From contig JAKIUC010000054.1 of the NCBI GenBank assembly GCA_021647785.1, positions 1-32,719 on the forward strand: a stretch of DNA of 32,719 nucleotides, in the 5' to 3' direction. This DNA comes from Melioribacteraceae bacterium. Lineage in GTDB: Bacteria > Bacteroidota > Ignavibacteria > Ignavibacteriales > Melioribacteraceae. A model generated the notes under the pieces. The model had not been told where the DNA came from. It searched no databases and was given only the letters and a program-made list of their open reading frames with translations. Both the position numbers and the translations under genes were made by a program. Of the stretch, positions 15,877 through 22,808 are shown one piece after another. Position 1 is the first letter of the stretch, and the number at the start of each line of letters is the position of its first letter.

Positions 15877-17061
15877 CTATTGTTTAATTGGGATTAAATA
15901 ATCTGCAATAAATTTTTCAATATCAGGTTCGTCATAATTATTTTTTGTATCAGAAGTTACAACTAAAACAATATCCATTTTAGGAATAAGAATTATAAAC
16001 TGACCGCCGTACCCCCAAGCCATTTTAATTTCATATCCATTTATTTCGCGCAGCCACCAATAATAACCGTATGAATATATATCATCCACTCTTATCTGTT
16101 TTTTTAGAGAACTGCTAACCCAATCTAATGGAATAACTTTTGTACCGTTTAATTCACCTCCATTTAAATACAATTGCCCAAAGCGTGCTAATTCCCTTGG
16201 CGTTATGTAAAAATTATATCCACCAGAAGATATTTTCTGCGGGTCTCTACCCCAATGCTCCGTAGTTATATATAAATGATTAAAGAGATACTCGTGTGCA
16301 AATTCGCATAGATTTAGCCCTGTTGCTTTAGTTAAAACTGCTGCAAGCGTGTGCGATAATCCAGTACTATAATTAAAATTTTCACCAGGTAAACTAACAA
16401 GTTGTTGCTCTAAAATAGCTCTTACCCAGTTTTCACAATTTTCAATTAAATATTCTGTATCATCTTCAATCCAAAATAGACCGGCAGACATAGTAAGAAG
16501 ATGTTTTAAAGTGATATCCAATTTCCTCGAATCATCCTCCGCATTAAAATACTCAGGTAAAATGTGTGAAACCTTTACATCTAAATTTTCAATAAAACCC
16601 TCACGTATAGCAATTCCAAACAGAGCTGAAAGCATACTCTTAGATGCAGAATGTACGTTGTTACTTTGCTGCGGACCGCTATCATTAAAATACTTTTCAA
16701 CAACAATTTTATTTTTCCTAATAATAATAAGGCTAAATATTGAAGAAGATTTTTCAAGCGATGCAATTCCTGACGAAAGCAAAGCTGTATCAAGATTTTC
16801 CTCGTGAGGTGTTGATATCTGCCAAAACCATGAATCATCATAAGTATCAAAGTACGTTGGGTTAGTTTCATAAAAAGTTGTTTCTCCATCATCCCTTTGA
16901 TAAAGACTATCACAATTAGGACGCTCGTAAACTGGAGATATTTCGGCTATTACTGGTTCGGTTTCATTGCATGAAAACAACAAAAACAATGCAGGGAATA
17001 AGAAACAACTATTTTTAAGGAGTATATATTTTATTTCCAATTTATTTTTACCACTTATCAT
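15877..17061 (-). CDS. Serine hydrolase lipoprotein, class C beta-lactamase fold
   Basis: 394 residues. Lipobox LFSC predicts a lipidated Cys31. The beta-lactamase/transpeptidase-like domain covers about 95-390. The SxxK motif is Ser138-Ala-Ser-Lys141 in VHSASKSML, the Tyr-x-Asn-like motif is YST in GENFNYSTGLSHTL (about 234), and the third element is GYGGQ near 350 in place of KTG or HTG. This matches the broad 'serine hydrolase' family (DUF/EstB-like esterases and peptidases), not a proven antibiotic-degrading enzyme. It probably acts on ester or peptide bonds in the periplasm. It stands alone between two repeat-containing gaps and has no clear operon partner. Confidence 0.87.
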   Translation of the reverse strand: MISGKNKLEIKYILLKNSCFLFPALFLLFSCNETEPVIAEISPVYERPNCDSLYQRDDGETTFYETNPTYFDTYDDSWFWQISTPHEENLDTALLSSGIASLEKSSSIFSLIIIRKNKIVVEKYFNDSGPQQSNNVHSASKSMLSALFGIAIREGFIENLDVKVSHILPEYFNAEDDSRKLDITLKHLLTMSAGLFWIEDDTEYLIENCENWVRAILEQQLVSLPGENFNYSTGLSHTLAAVLTKATGLNLCEFAHEYLFNHLYITTEHWGRDPQKISSGGYNFYITPRELARFGQLYLNGGELNGTKVIPLDWVSSSLKKQIRVDDIYSYGYYWWLREINGYEIKMAWGYGGQFIILIPKMDIVLVVTSDTKNNYDEPDIEKFIADYLIPIKQ

Positions 17062-17179
17062 TTTTTTAAGTAGAATATATAGATATAGTGTTGATTGTCA
17101 AATTCCCCGCAGTACTGGATAACAGCGTGTTTTTAAAAAAGATATTTTTAAACAAAAATTCTTTTCTTGAAAAATAAAA

Positions 17180-17298
17180 AATGCGATAAGTCAATAATAA
17201 TAAAAAGTCTGTGAGACTCTCACAGATATTTCATTGTCGGTATAACTACAATGTTTTCACGTTTTACATTTGCCTTTTCACGTGCGATTTATCGCATT
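17180..17298. repeat. Nested palindromic element between hydrolase and rnhC
   Basis: AATGCGATAA (17180-17189) and TTATCGCATT (17289-17298) form a perfect 10-bp inverted repeat 99 bases apart. Within it is the hairpin TCTGTGAG-ACT-CTCACAGA (17208-17226), whose sequence recurs near 15721 and 21984. A local palindrome GCGAT-TT-ATCGC (17284-17295) overlaps the right end. Size and ends suggest a small non-autonomous element. The rest of 17062-17430 is AT-rich and featureless. Confidence 0.55.
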
Positions 17299-17430
17299 AG
17301 GGTTTACTTAAATATTGTTTTTTACTTTATAAAACATACTGAAAACAATAATAAAAATCTCTTTAGTAACCTAAAACTAAAAGCATTATTCTTTGTATAT
17401 TTACTTTTTTAATAAATTAAACTGAAAAGA

Positions 17431-18333
17431 TTGGATATAAAAAATATTTCATATAATAGAATTAGTTCAATTAAAACTGAATTAGTTGAGTGCAAAATTA
17501 GCTGCACAGAAATTGATGAGAAGCAATACAACTATGAGTTTACTGCATCCAGCGATAGAGATAAAATAAAGATACAAGCCTATTTTGGAAAAAAAGGGGT
17601 GAAAGTTGTTCTTCAAGGAAACAGAGATTCTTTGTTATATACTGAAATAAATCAGATTATTTTTGAGCAGCATCAACTTGATTTTATGAATAAAAAAAAT
17701 GATGAGCCAAAATCATATATTGGTAGTGATGAATCTGGCAAGGGTGATGTTTTTGGTCCGTTAGTTACGACGGCTTTTTATGTTGATGAAAAAGTAAAAA
17801 TTAAACTAACACAGTTAGGAGTAAGGGATAGTAAGGATTTAAGTGAAGTTCAAATTACTAAAATTGCAAAAATGATTAGAACTGAATTCCCAAATAACTT
17901 TGAAACTATTCCACTATATCCTGAAAAATACAATGAACTTTACAACAAATTCAATAATTTAAATGCACTGCTCACTTGGACTCATTCAAAAGCAATCTCA
18001 AACTTGCTTAATAAATTTGCTTGCAATAATGTAATAGTAGATAAGTTTAGCAACAGACCAATAAACATTTCAAGTAATAGTTCCGATAATAATATTGATA
18101 TTTTACAAATACCAAAAGCTGAAAGTTATATTGGAGTTGCTGCAGCATCTATTATTGCAAGAGATACATTTAATTGGTGGTTTATTAAAATGAAAAATAA
18201 TCTATTCGATTTTCCCAAAGGTGCTTCTAACAATGTTGAGCAGACTGTGAAGTTCTTCATTAAAAAATACTCGTTTGAAGAGATAAAAAAAGTTTCTAAA
18301 ATTCATTTTAAAACAGTTCAAAAATACATTTAA
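17431..18333 (+). CDS. rnhC: Ribonuclease HIII
   Basis: 300 residues from TTG at 17431, the only plausible start before an in-frame TAA at 17413. The N-terminal ~90 residues are the TBP-like substrate-binding domain of RNase HIII. The catalytic domain begins with IGSDESGKGDVFGPLV (Asp100, Glu101), then GVRDSKDLSE (Asp133), VIVDKF (an acidic residue near 203) and AESYIGVAAASIIARD. The GSDESGKGD form and the extra N-terminal domain separate RNase HIII from HII. It cleaves RNA in RNA-DNA hybrids such as R-loops and primers. A phosphofructokinase gene follows after 29 bases, probably in the same transcript. Confidence 0.92.
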   Translation: MDIKNISYNRISSIKTELVECKISCTEIDEKQYNYEFTASSDRDKIKIQAYFGKKGVKVVLQGNRDSLLYTEINQIIFEQHQLDFMNKKNDEPKSYIGSDESGKGDVFGPLVTTAFYVDEKVKIKLTQLGVRDSKDLSEVQITKIAKMIRTEFPNNFETIPLYPEKYNELYNKFNNLNALLTWTHSKAISNLLNKFACNNVIVDKFSNRPINISSNSSDNNIDILQIPKAESYIGVAAASIIARDTFNWWFIKMKNNLFDFPKGASNNVEQTVKFFIKKYSFEEIKKVSKIHFKTVQKYI

Positions 18334-18362
18334 TAAATAGTTAGAACATTAGTGAGGATTTT

Positions 18363-19469
18363 ATGCCGAGGAGAAAGCAAATAAAGCGTATCGGAATTTT
18401 AACAGGTGGTGGTGATTGTCCAGGGTTAAATGCGGTAATCCGTGGTGTTACCAAGCCAGCATTAGACCATGGGTTAAAAGTAATGGGAATTCTTGATGGT
18501 TTTGAAGGACTTGTAATTGGTAAAGCAATTCAACTTTACGATAAAGACGTTTCAGGAATTCTTTCCATCGGTGGAACAATTCTTGGCTCATCAAATAAAG
18601 GCGACCCCTTCCATTGGCCTGTGGAAGTTGAAGGCAAAATTAAAATTACTGATAAATCGAAAGAGGCTATTGAACATTATGACGCATGGGGGCTTGATGC
18701 ACTTATAGCAATTGGCGGCGATGGAACAATGCACATTTCAAAAGGTCTATCTGAACTTGGAATGAATGTAGTTGGAGTTCCAAAAACAATTGATAACGAT
18801 TTGGAAGCTACAGATTTAACATTCGGTCACGACTCAGCAGTTTATGTTATTACAGAAGCTATCGATAGATTGAGAACTACTGCATCCGCACATCATAGAG
18901 TGATGGTAATAGAAACAATGGGAAGATATGCCGGGTGGCTTGCACTTAATGGCGGATTAGCTGGCGGTGCCGATATAATTCTACTTCCGGAAATGCCATT
19001 TGATTGGGATGCAGTTTATGAGAAAGTAAAACGCCGCTCAATGATGGGGAAAAAATATAGCATTGTTTGTGTTGCCGAAGGTGCAAAGCCCAAAGGTGGT
19101 AAACTTGTAGTAATGAAAACAGATGCAAAAAGAACAGACCCAATTCAGCTTGGTGGAGTGGCGGCTGTTGTTGCTAAAAACATTGAAGATAACACTGGAT
19201 TAGAGACTCGCTACACAATTTTAGGACATCTGCAGCGTGGAGGCGGACCTACAGCATTTGATAGAATTCTATCTACTAAATTTGGAACGTATGCAATTGA
19301 TTTAGTAATAAAAAAGAAATTTGGACGTATGGTTGCCCTTAAAGGAAATGAAGTAAAAAGTGTAACTATTGAAAATGCAATTAAACATCAGAAATTAGTA
19401 AAACCAACTGACCAAGCTGTTCTCGCTGCTAAAGCAGTGGGAGTCTGTTTTGGTACAAAAGAGTTGTAA
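18363..19469 (+). CDS. pfkA: 6-phosphofructokinase, group III type
   Basis: 368 residues. GILTGGGDCPGLNAVIRG (11-28) is the nucleotide or diphosphate loop, IGGDGT (117-122) and PKTIDND (140-146, with the catalytic Asp) follow, and METMGR-type IETMGRYAGW and GHLQRGGGPTAFDR complete the fructose-6-phosphate site. It converts fructose 6-phosphate to the 1,6-bisphosphate in glycolysis. Gly121 corresponds to E. coli Gly104, where diphosphate-dependent enzymes have Asp, while Lys141 sits where ATP enzymes such as E. coli's have Gly. Gly plus Lys is the pattern of the group III ATP-using enzymes, so ATP is the likelier donor. GAGG precedes the ATG. Confidence 0.92.
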   Translation: MPRRKQIKRIGILTGGGDCPGLNAVIRGVTKPALDHGLKVMGILDGFEGLVIGKAIQLYDKDVSGILSIGGTILGSSNKGDPFHWPVEVEGKIKITDKSKEAIEHYDAWGLDALIAIGGDGTMHISKGLSELGMNVVGVPKTIDNDLEATDLTFGHDSAVYVITEAIDRLRTTASAHHRVMVIETMGRYAGWLALNGGLAGGADIILLPEMPFDWDAVYEKVKRRSMMGKKYSIVCVAEGAKPKGGKLVVMKTDAKRTDPIQLGGVAAVVAKNIEDNTGLETRYTILGHLQRGGGPTAFDRILSTKFGTYAIDLVIKKKFGRMVALKGNEVKSVTIENAIKHQKLVKPTDQAVLAAKAVGVCFGTKEL

Positions 19470-19542
19470 ACTTTTATTTGCATAGAAATAAAAAATGTTT
19501 GTAATTTTATATTCGTTCTTTTTGAAATTTGAAGTTAGTATT

Positions 19543-19625
19543 GGGGTCGTAGCTCAGTTTGGTTAGAGCGCCTGCCTGTCACGCAGGAGGTCGTCCCGAT
19601 GTTGCGGGAAGTCTCGTTGTTTTTG
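19543..19625 (+). pseudogene. tRNA-Asp(GTC) with disrupted T arm and acceptor 3' strand
   Basis: The 5' part is a normal tRNA-Asp: acceptor GGGGTCG, D arm, anticodon arm CCTGC-CTGTCAC-GCAGG (anticodon GTC at 19578-19580) and variable loop AGGTCG. The expected T arm with TTCGA is absent. In its place is the palindrome TCCCG-ATGTTG-CGGGA (19594-19609), followed by AGTCTCGT, which looks like the end of a normal T arm, and TGTTTTT, which pairs with the acceptor only through G-T wobble and one C-G pair. No CCA follows. The gene is most likely inactivated by a repeat replacing the T loop. A terminator follows directly. Confidence refers to the tRNA-Asp origin and the damage. Confidence 0.75.
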
Positions 19626-19657
19626 CAAAAAAAAGAAGTTTTTGACTTCCTTTTTTA
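19626..19657 (+). terminator. Terminator after the tRNA-Asp gene
   Basis: An A-rich left side with GAAGT, a TTTTG loop, ACTTC, and then CTTTTTT form a hairpin with a T run one base after the tRNA-like sequence ends. It supports that this site was once a transcribed tRNA unit. Confidence 0.65.
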
Positions 19658-19766
19658 GTTTTAAATTTGAGGGTGTAATGTATAATGATTATAAAAATAG
19701 TTTTCAAAAAAAATGCACTCATGAATTTACTTCCAAGTAGATTACTAAAATTAAAGAACTAAGGTT

Positions 19767-20096
19767 ATGGATAAAAAGCATAAGTGCACATATATATTAT
19801 TTAGCAAAGAATAATCCCAATTTGCTTAAAGCATACCTGTTTGCCTCTTATAATAAAAAAAACAATTCCATAGTGATATTGATTTAGAATTAGTGATAAA
19901 TAATTTAGAGGATGACAAACGTTTCGACTTACAAGTTAAACTAACGTTACTTGCTTCTGATTTTGATTTAGGAATAGAACCACATCCAATATCTAACAAA
20001 GATTTTAATTATAACAATCCTTTTGTAGCAGAAATAATTAAGACTGGAATTGAAATTGAACCTCAATCGCCAAATATGTGGCATACTAACCACTGA
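19767..20096 (+). pseudogene. Minimal nucleotidyltransferase (MNT) remnant
   Basis: Two frames together give an MNT-like protein: from about 19777, SISAHIYYLAKNNPNLLKAY and then LFASYNKKNNS, and from 19872, SDIDLELVINNLEDDKRFDL with LLASDFDLGIEPHPI further on, ending at TGA 20096. One base is missing between TCC (19869) and AGT (19872), which would restore the Asp before SDID. The nucleotide-binding Gly-Ser motif reads Ala-Ser (LFAS), so the active site is also altered. A third frame change near 19775 would connect an ATG at 19767. Intact MNT proteins usually pair with a HEPN protein as a toxin-antitoxin system; no partner is visible. The remaining parts of 19658-20186 hold nothing recognisable. 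Confidence 0.68.
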
Positions 20097-20186
20097 AAAC
20101 AGAGTTGAGCAGAATTATCTTTTGCCTTAAAAATATTTTATTAGATGTAACTATATTACATAACATTTTAAAATATTATAGTAGTT

Positions 20187-21842
20187 ATGTCAAATCAAAT
20201 AGAAAACATCTCAACATCTGAAACTGAATTTGCAGTACTCGATTTTGAAACAACAGGTGGTTCGGGTAAAAAAAACCGTGTAATTGAAATAGGAATTGTT
20301 CACGTAAAGAATTTGGAAATTGTAGATTCCTATCAAACCTTTATTAATCCTGGACTTCTTGTTCCATATTATATAACAAAAATTACTGGCATTACTGATG
20401 CAGATCTTCACGACGCTCCTTTTTTTGAAGATATAACTTCTGAGGTGCTTGATTTTATTGGGGATTCTGTACTTGTGGCACACAACCTCCCATTCGATTT
20501 TAGTTTTTTAAAACACGAGTTTATACGGGCTGATATTCTTCTTCCAAAAATGAATAGCTTATGTACATTAAAACTTGCACGAAAAATGTATCCTGAATTA
20601 AAAAGCAAATCGCTCGGAAATCTTGTTAAACATTTTGGGATACAACATAAGAATGTACATAGGGCTTTGGGAGATGCAATGGTTACTGCAAAGTTGTTAA
20701 TTAAAATGATTACTCAACTAAAGAAGGACCAAAACATTTCAACTTTGGATCAGTTGCTTGCCTACCAATCAGTTGCTCCTATAAAATCTAACCTAAGAAT
20801 TATTAAAAAGAAACTCGTAGTTGATTTTGCAAAAGCTCCCTTAACTCCTGGAGTCTATCTATTCAAAGATGCAAAAGGGAAAATTATTTATATCGGGAAA
20901 GCTAAAATAATTAAGAAGCGAGTAGCAAACTATTTTTCAAATACTGCTACAAGGAAGGCAAAACAGATTGTTCGTAAAGCATCCAGCTTGGAGTACATCC
21001 AAACAAATTCTGAATTAAGTGCTTTAATTTTGGAGGGTGAACTAATTAAAAAGCACAAACCCCCTATGAACACTATGCTTAAGAAATATCCACAGCAATA
21101 TTTCATTAAAGTAAAACAGACGCACGACTACCCACACTTATCTTCTGTTTCTAAAATAGAGTTTGATGGGAACGATTACTTTGGACCATACAGCAATAGA
21201 GAGACTTCCAAAAATTTGATTGATATTGTAAACAAAACATACCAATTGCGTGAGTGTTCCGATAAAGAATTGAAGCGTGGGAAAAAATGTTATTTGCTTG
21301 ACATTAAAAGGTGTGTTGCCCCTTGTATTTACCCGTGTAATGCAGATTACAGAAACGAGCTAACCTCTGCATACACTTTTCTATCTGGTGAAAATCAAGA
21401 AGCTGTAAATAAACTTCTCCGTAAAATGAAATCACTATCGGAGCAACAAAAATATGAAGAGGCTGCGGAGATAAGAGATATCACAAATCAGATTTTGAAT
21501 CAACTAAATCGTGCATCCATTATTGCAGAACCAGTGAACAAAGCAAATGCACTTATTAAAATTACATCTAACTCTAACTTCGATTTTATTCTTTTTATTG
21601 ATGGCAAATTATTAATTAAAAATTTGCCTTGCGAAAATGAAAATATTTTTGAGTTATCTATTGTAGATTATTATAATAATCAATCACACATTGATGAAAA
21701 CCCTACTGCAAAAGATTTGGGAAGAATGAAGATAACCCTTAGCTGGCTTGTAAATAATAGGAACTCATTTAAGATTTTCTATTTAAAAGATTTTAATTCC
21801 GCTGATGATGTTTTTAAGAAAACACTTTTAATGGGTATGTAA
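20187..21842 (+). CDS. DEDDh exonuclease fused to UvrC-like GIY-YIG nuclease
   Basis: 551 residues. Residues 14-180 are a DnaQ-type 3'-5' exonuclease with Asp19 and Glu21 (VLDFETTGG), Asp104 (HNLPFDFSFL), and His158 with Asp163 (HRALGDAM). Residues 218-300 are a GIY-YIG domain (TPGVYLFKD, YIGKAK, Arg245, Glu283 in ILEGELIKKHKP). A UvrC-like cysteine set follows (Cys357, 368, 376, 380, with an extra Cys384), in UvrC a likely iron-sulfur site, and then a UVR motif (about 415-435, SEQQKYEEAAEIRD). The C-terminal ~110 residues are unassigned; the UvrC RNase H-like nuclease is absent. Fusions of this type are known and are thought to act in DNA repair, with one incision like Cho. It stands alone on its strand. 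Confidence 0.88.
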   Translation: MSNQIENISTSETEFAVLDFETTGGSGKKNRVIEIGIVHVKNLEIVDSYQTFINPGLLVPYYITKITGITDADLHDAPFFEDITSEVLDFIGDSVLVAHNLPFDFSFLKHEFIRADILLPKMNSLCTLKLARKMYPELKSKSLGNLVKHFGIQHKNVHRALGDAMVTAKLLIKMITQLKKDQNISTLDQLLAYQSVAPIKSNLRIIKKKLVVDFAKAPLTPGVYLFKDAKGKIIYIGKAKIIKKRVANYFSNTATRKAKQIVRKASSLEYIQTNSELSALILEGELIKKHKPPMNTMLKKYPQQYFIKVKQTHDYPHLSSVSKIEFDGNDYFGPYSNRETSKNLIDIVNKTYQLRECSDKELKRGKKCYLLDIKRCVAPCIYPCNADYRNELTSAYTFLSGENQEAVNKLLRKMKSLSEQQKYEEAAEIRDITNQILNQLNRASIIAEPVNKANALIKITSNSNFDFILFIDGKLLIKNLPCENENIFELSIVDYYNNQSHIDENPTAKDLGRMKITLSWLVNNRNSFKIFYLKDFNSADDVFKKTLLMGM

Positions 21843-21983
21843 TTTTATAAGTTATCCAAGTTTACTACTGTTGCGTTAATTACAAAATGAAGGCTATAAA
21901 TGAAAATCCACGATTAGACCAAACCTTCTTCATTTGTCCATTTTGCACATGAAACATTCATGACTCTTCGAGCCAAACTAGGA

Positions 21984-21998
21984 GATGTCTGTGAGACT
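21984..21998. repeat. TCTGTGAGAC repeat word, third copy
   Basis: GATGTCTGTGAGACT here matches the reverse complement of 15721-15736 and the left hairpin arm at 17208-17218. The word is followed by a C-rich and then A/G-rich stretch. 21843-21983 has nothing else recognisable. Confidence 0.5.
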
Positions 21999-22044
21999 CT
22001 CCCAAGGGGATTCCTACGGAGCTACGGAGATTATAAAAAAAGCA

Positions 22045-22151
22045 TGTCATTCCCCCAAAGGGGCAGGCTGGCAATTTTTTAGCCGGAATCTAAAAAACAA
22101 AGCGAGATTCCCCCGAAGGGGTAAACTGTCTAAAAGCATGACGGAATGACA
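22045..22151. repeat. TGTCATTCC-bounded element, copy 2
   Basis: A perfect 9-bp terminal inverted repeat, TGTCATTCC (22045-22053) and GGAATGACA (22143-22151), encloses 89 bases with CCCC-AAA-GGGG and CCCC-GAA-GGGG hairpins and the words CCGGAATCT and ATGACGG. A related unit is at 15667-15787. The element ends 29 bases before the first recognisable codon of the transposase remnant. Confidence 0.65.
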
Positions 22152-22180
22152 AGTTTTAGGAATTATAAACAGATGAAAAA

Positions 22181-22677
22181 TGGTTTATTAAAGATTACAA
22201 GGGAAGAAGAAAAAAGTATAAATTCCCAGAGTATGTTGAATTTAAAACAAAACCACAGTTGGCAGTTGAAATGCTTGAGTATTATTATATTAGCAACACT
22301 CCGGAAAACACAAAACTGGAAACCTTCGTCTGGTTAAGTGGGCTTAGATGGGCAATAGTATCCCGACTTATCGGGAAAGAAACAAAAAGTGAATTAGGTA
22401 TGGATCAGTATTAGGTCAGAAAATATCCAGGGGTGGAATCATCACATTTTAACTTGTATGCTATCTCACTTTTTTCTTTGGCACCTGAAAATCAGATTGA
22501 AAAAAAAGCACCGTCTATTACTCTGTCGTAGCTTAGAGTTCTACTTGAGGTTGTTTTACCTTTGAGAACTTATGATATTGATGGTGGTAATATCAATAAT
22601 AAGATGGGTACAAATAATGGGAATACATCCTTTTAGAAAAATCATAGAGTTTATCTTTCACATAAAAAAAAGATTTA
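22181..22677 (+). pseudogene. IS701-family transposase, C-terminal remnant
   Basis: An open stretch from 22181 reads WFIKDYKGRRKKYKFPEYVE, YYYISNTPENTKLETFVWLS, GLRWAI and KETKSELGMDQY, then TAG at 22412 where relatives have Glu. Past an extra G in 22430-22433, WNHHILTCMLSHFFLWHLKI continues in another frame, and after the A run at 22496-22507 the frame shifts back (LRVLLEVVLPLRTYDI, with TAG at 22529). HRVYLSHKKK closes the homology near 22677. This order of motifs is that of the last third of IS701-type transposases. A palindrome at 22361-22376 replaces a few codons before ETKSELG, where the catalytic Glu region lies. The N-terminal two thirds are missing. No terminal repeats of the original element were found. 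Confidence 0.75.
22361..22376. repeat. TCCCGA/TCGGGA palindrome inside the transposase remnant
   Basis: TCCCGA-CTTA-TCGGGA, a perfect 6-bp stem with 4-base loop. It interrupts transposase homology (RWAI | ETKSELG). The same kind of unit is in the tRNA-Asp (19594-19609), the element at 15678-15692, and the core of the terminator at 8076-8090. Confidence 0.6.
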
Positions 22678-22808
22678 AGAATATAGTGGAATTATTATAA
22701 ATGTCGTTGTAGGAATATTTTATCTACCCACTAAAATCCATATAGACCCACTTTTTAATTTTATCAAAAGAAGTATTAATTGGTTAAATGGAATTTTATA
22801 AAAATATT

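Noticed and set aside
15877-17061. Antibiotic-resistance beta-lactamase
   Set aside because: The third motif (GYGGQ) and overall pattern fit general serine hydrolases; there is no evidence for beta-lactam hydrolysis.
19543-19625. Functional tRNA with an unusual T arm
   Set aside because: If the palindrome were the T arm, the next seven bases (AGTCTCG) would not pair with the acceptor strand GGGGTCG, and the TTC loop is absent.
22146-22337. Plus-strand open frame of 63 codons
   Set aside because: It is in a different frame from the transposase homology covering the same bases and has no support of its own.
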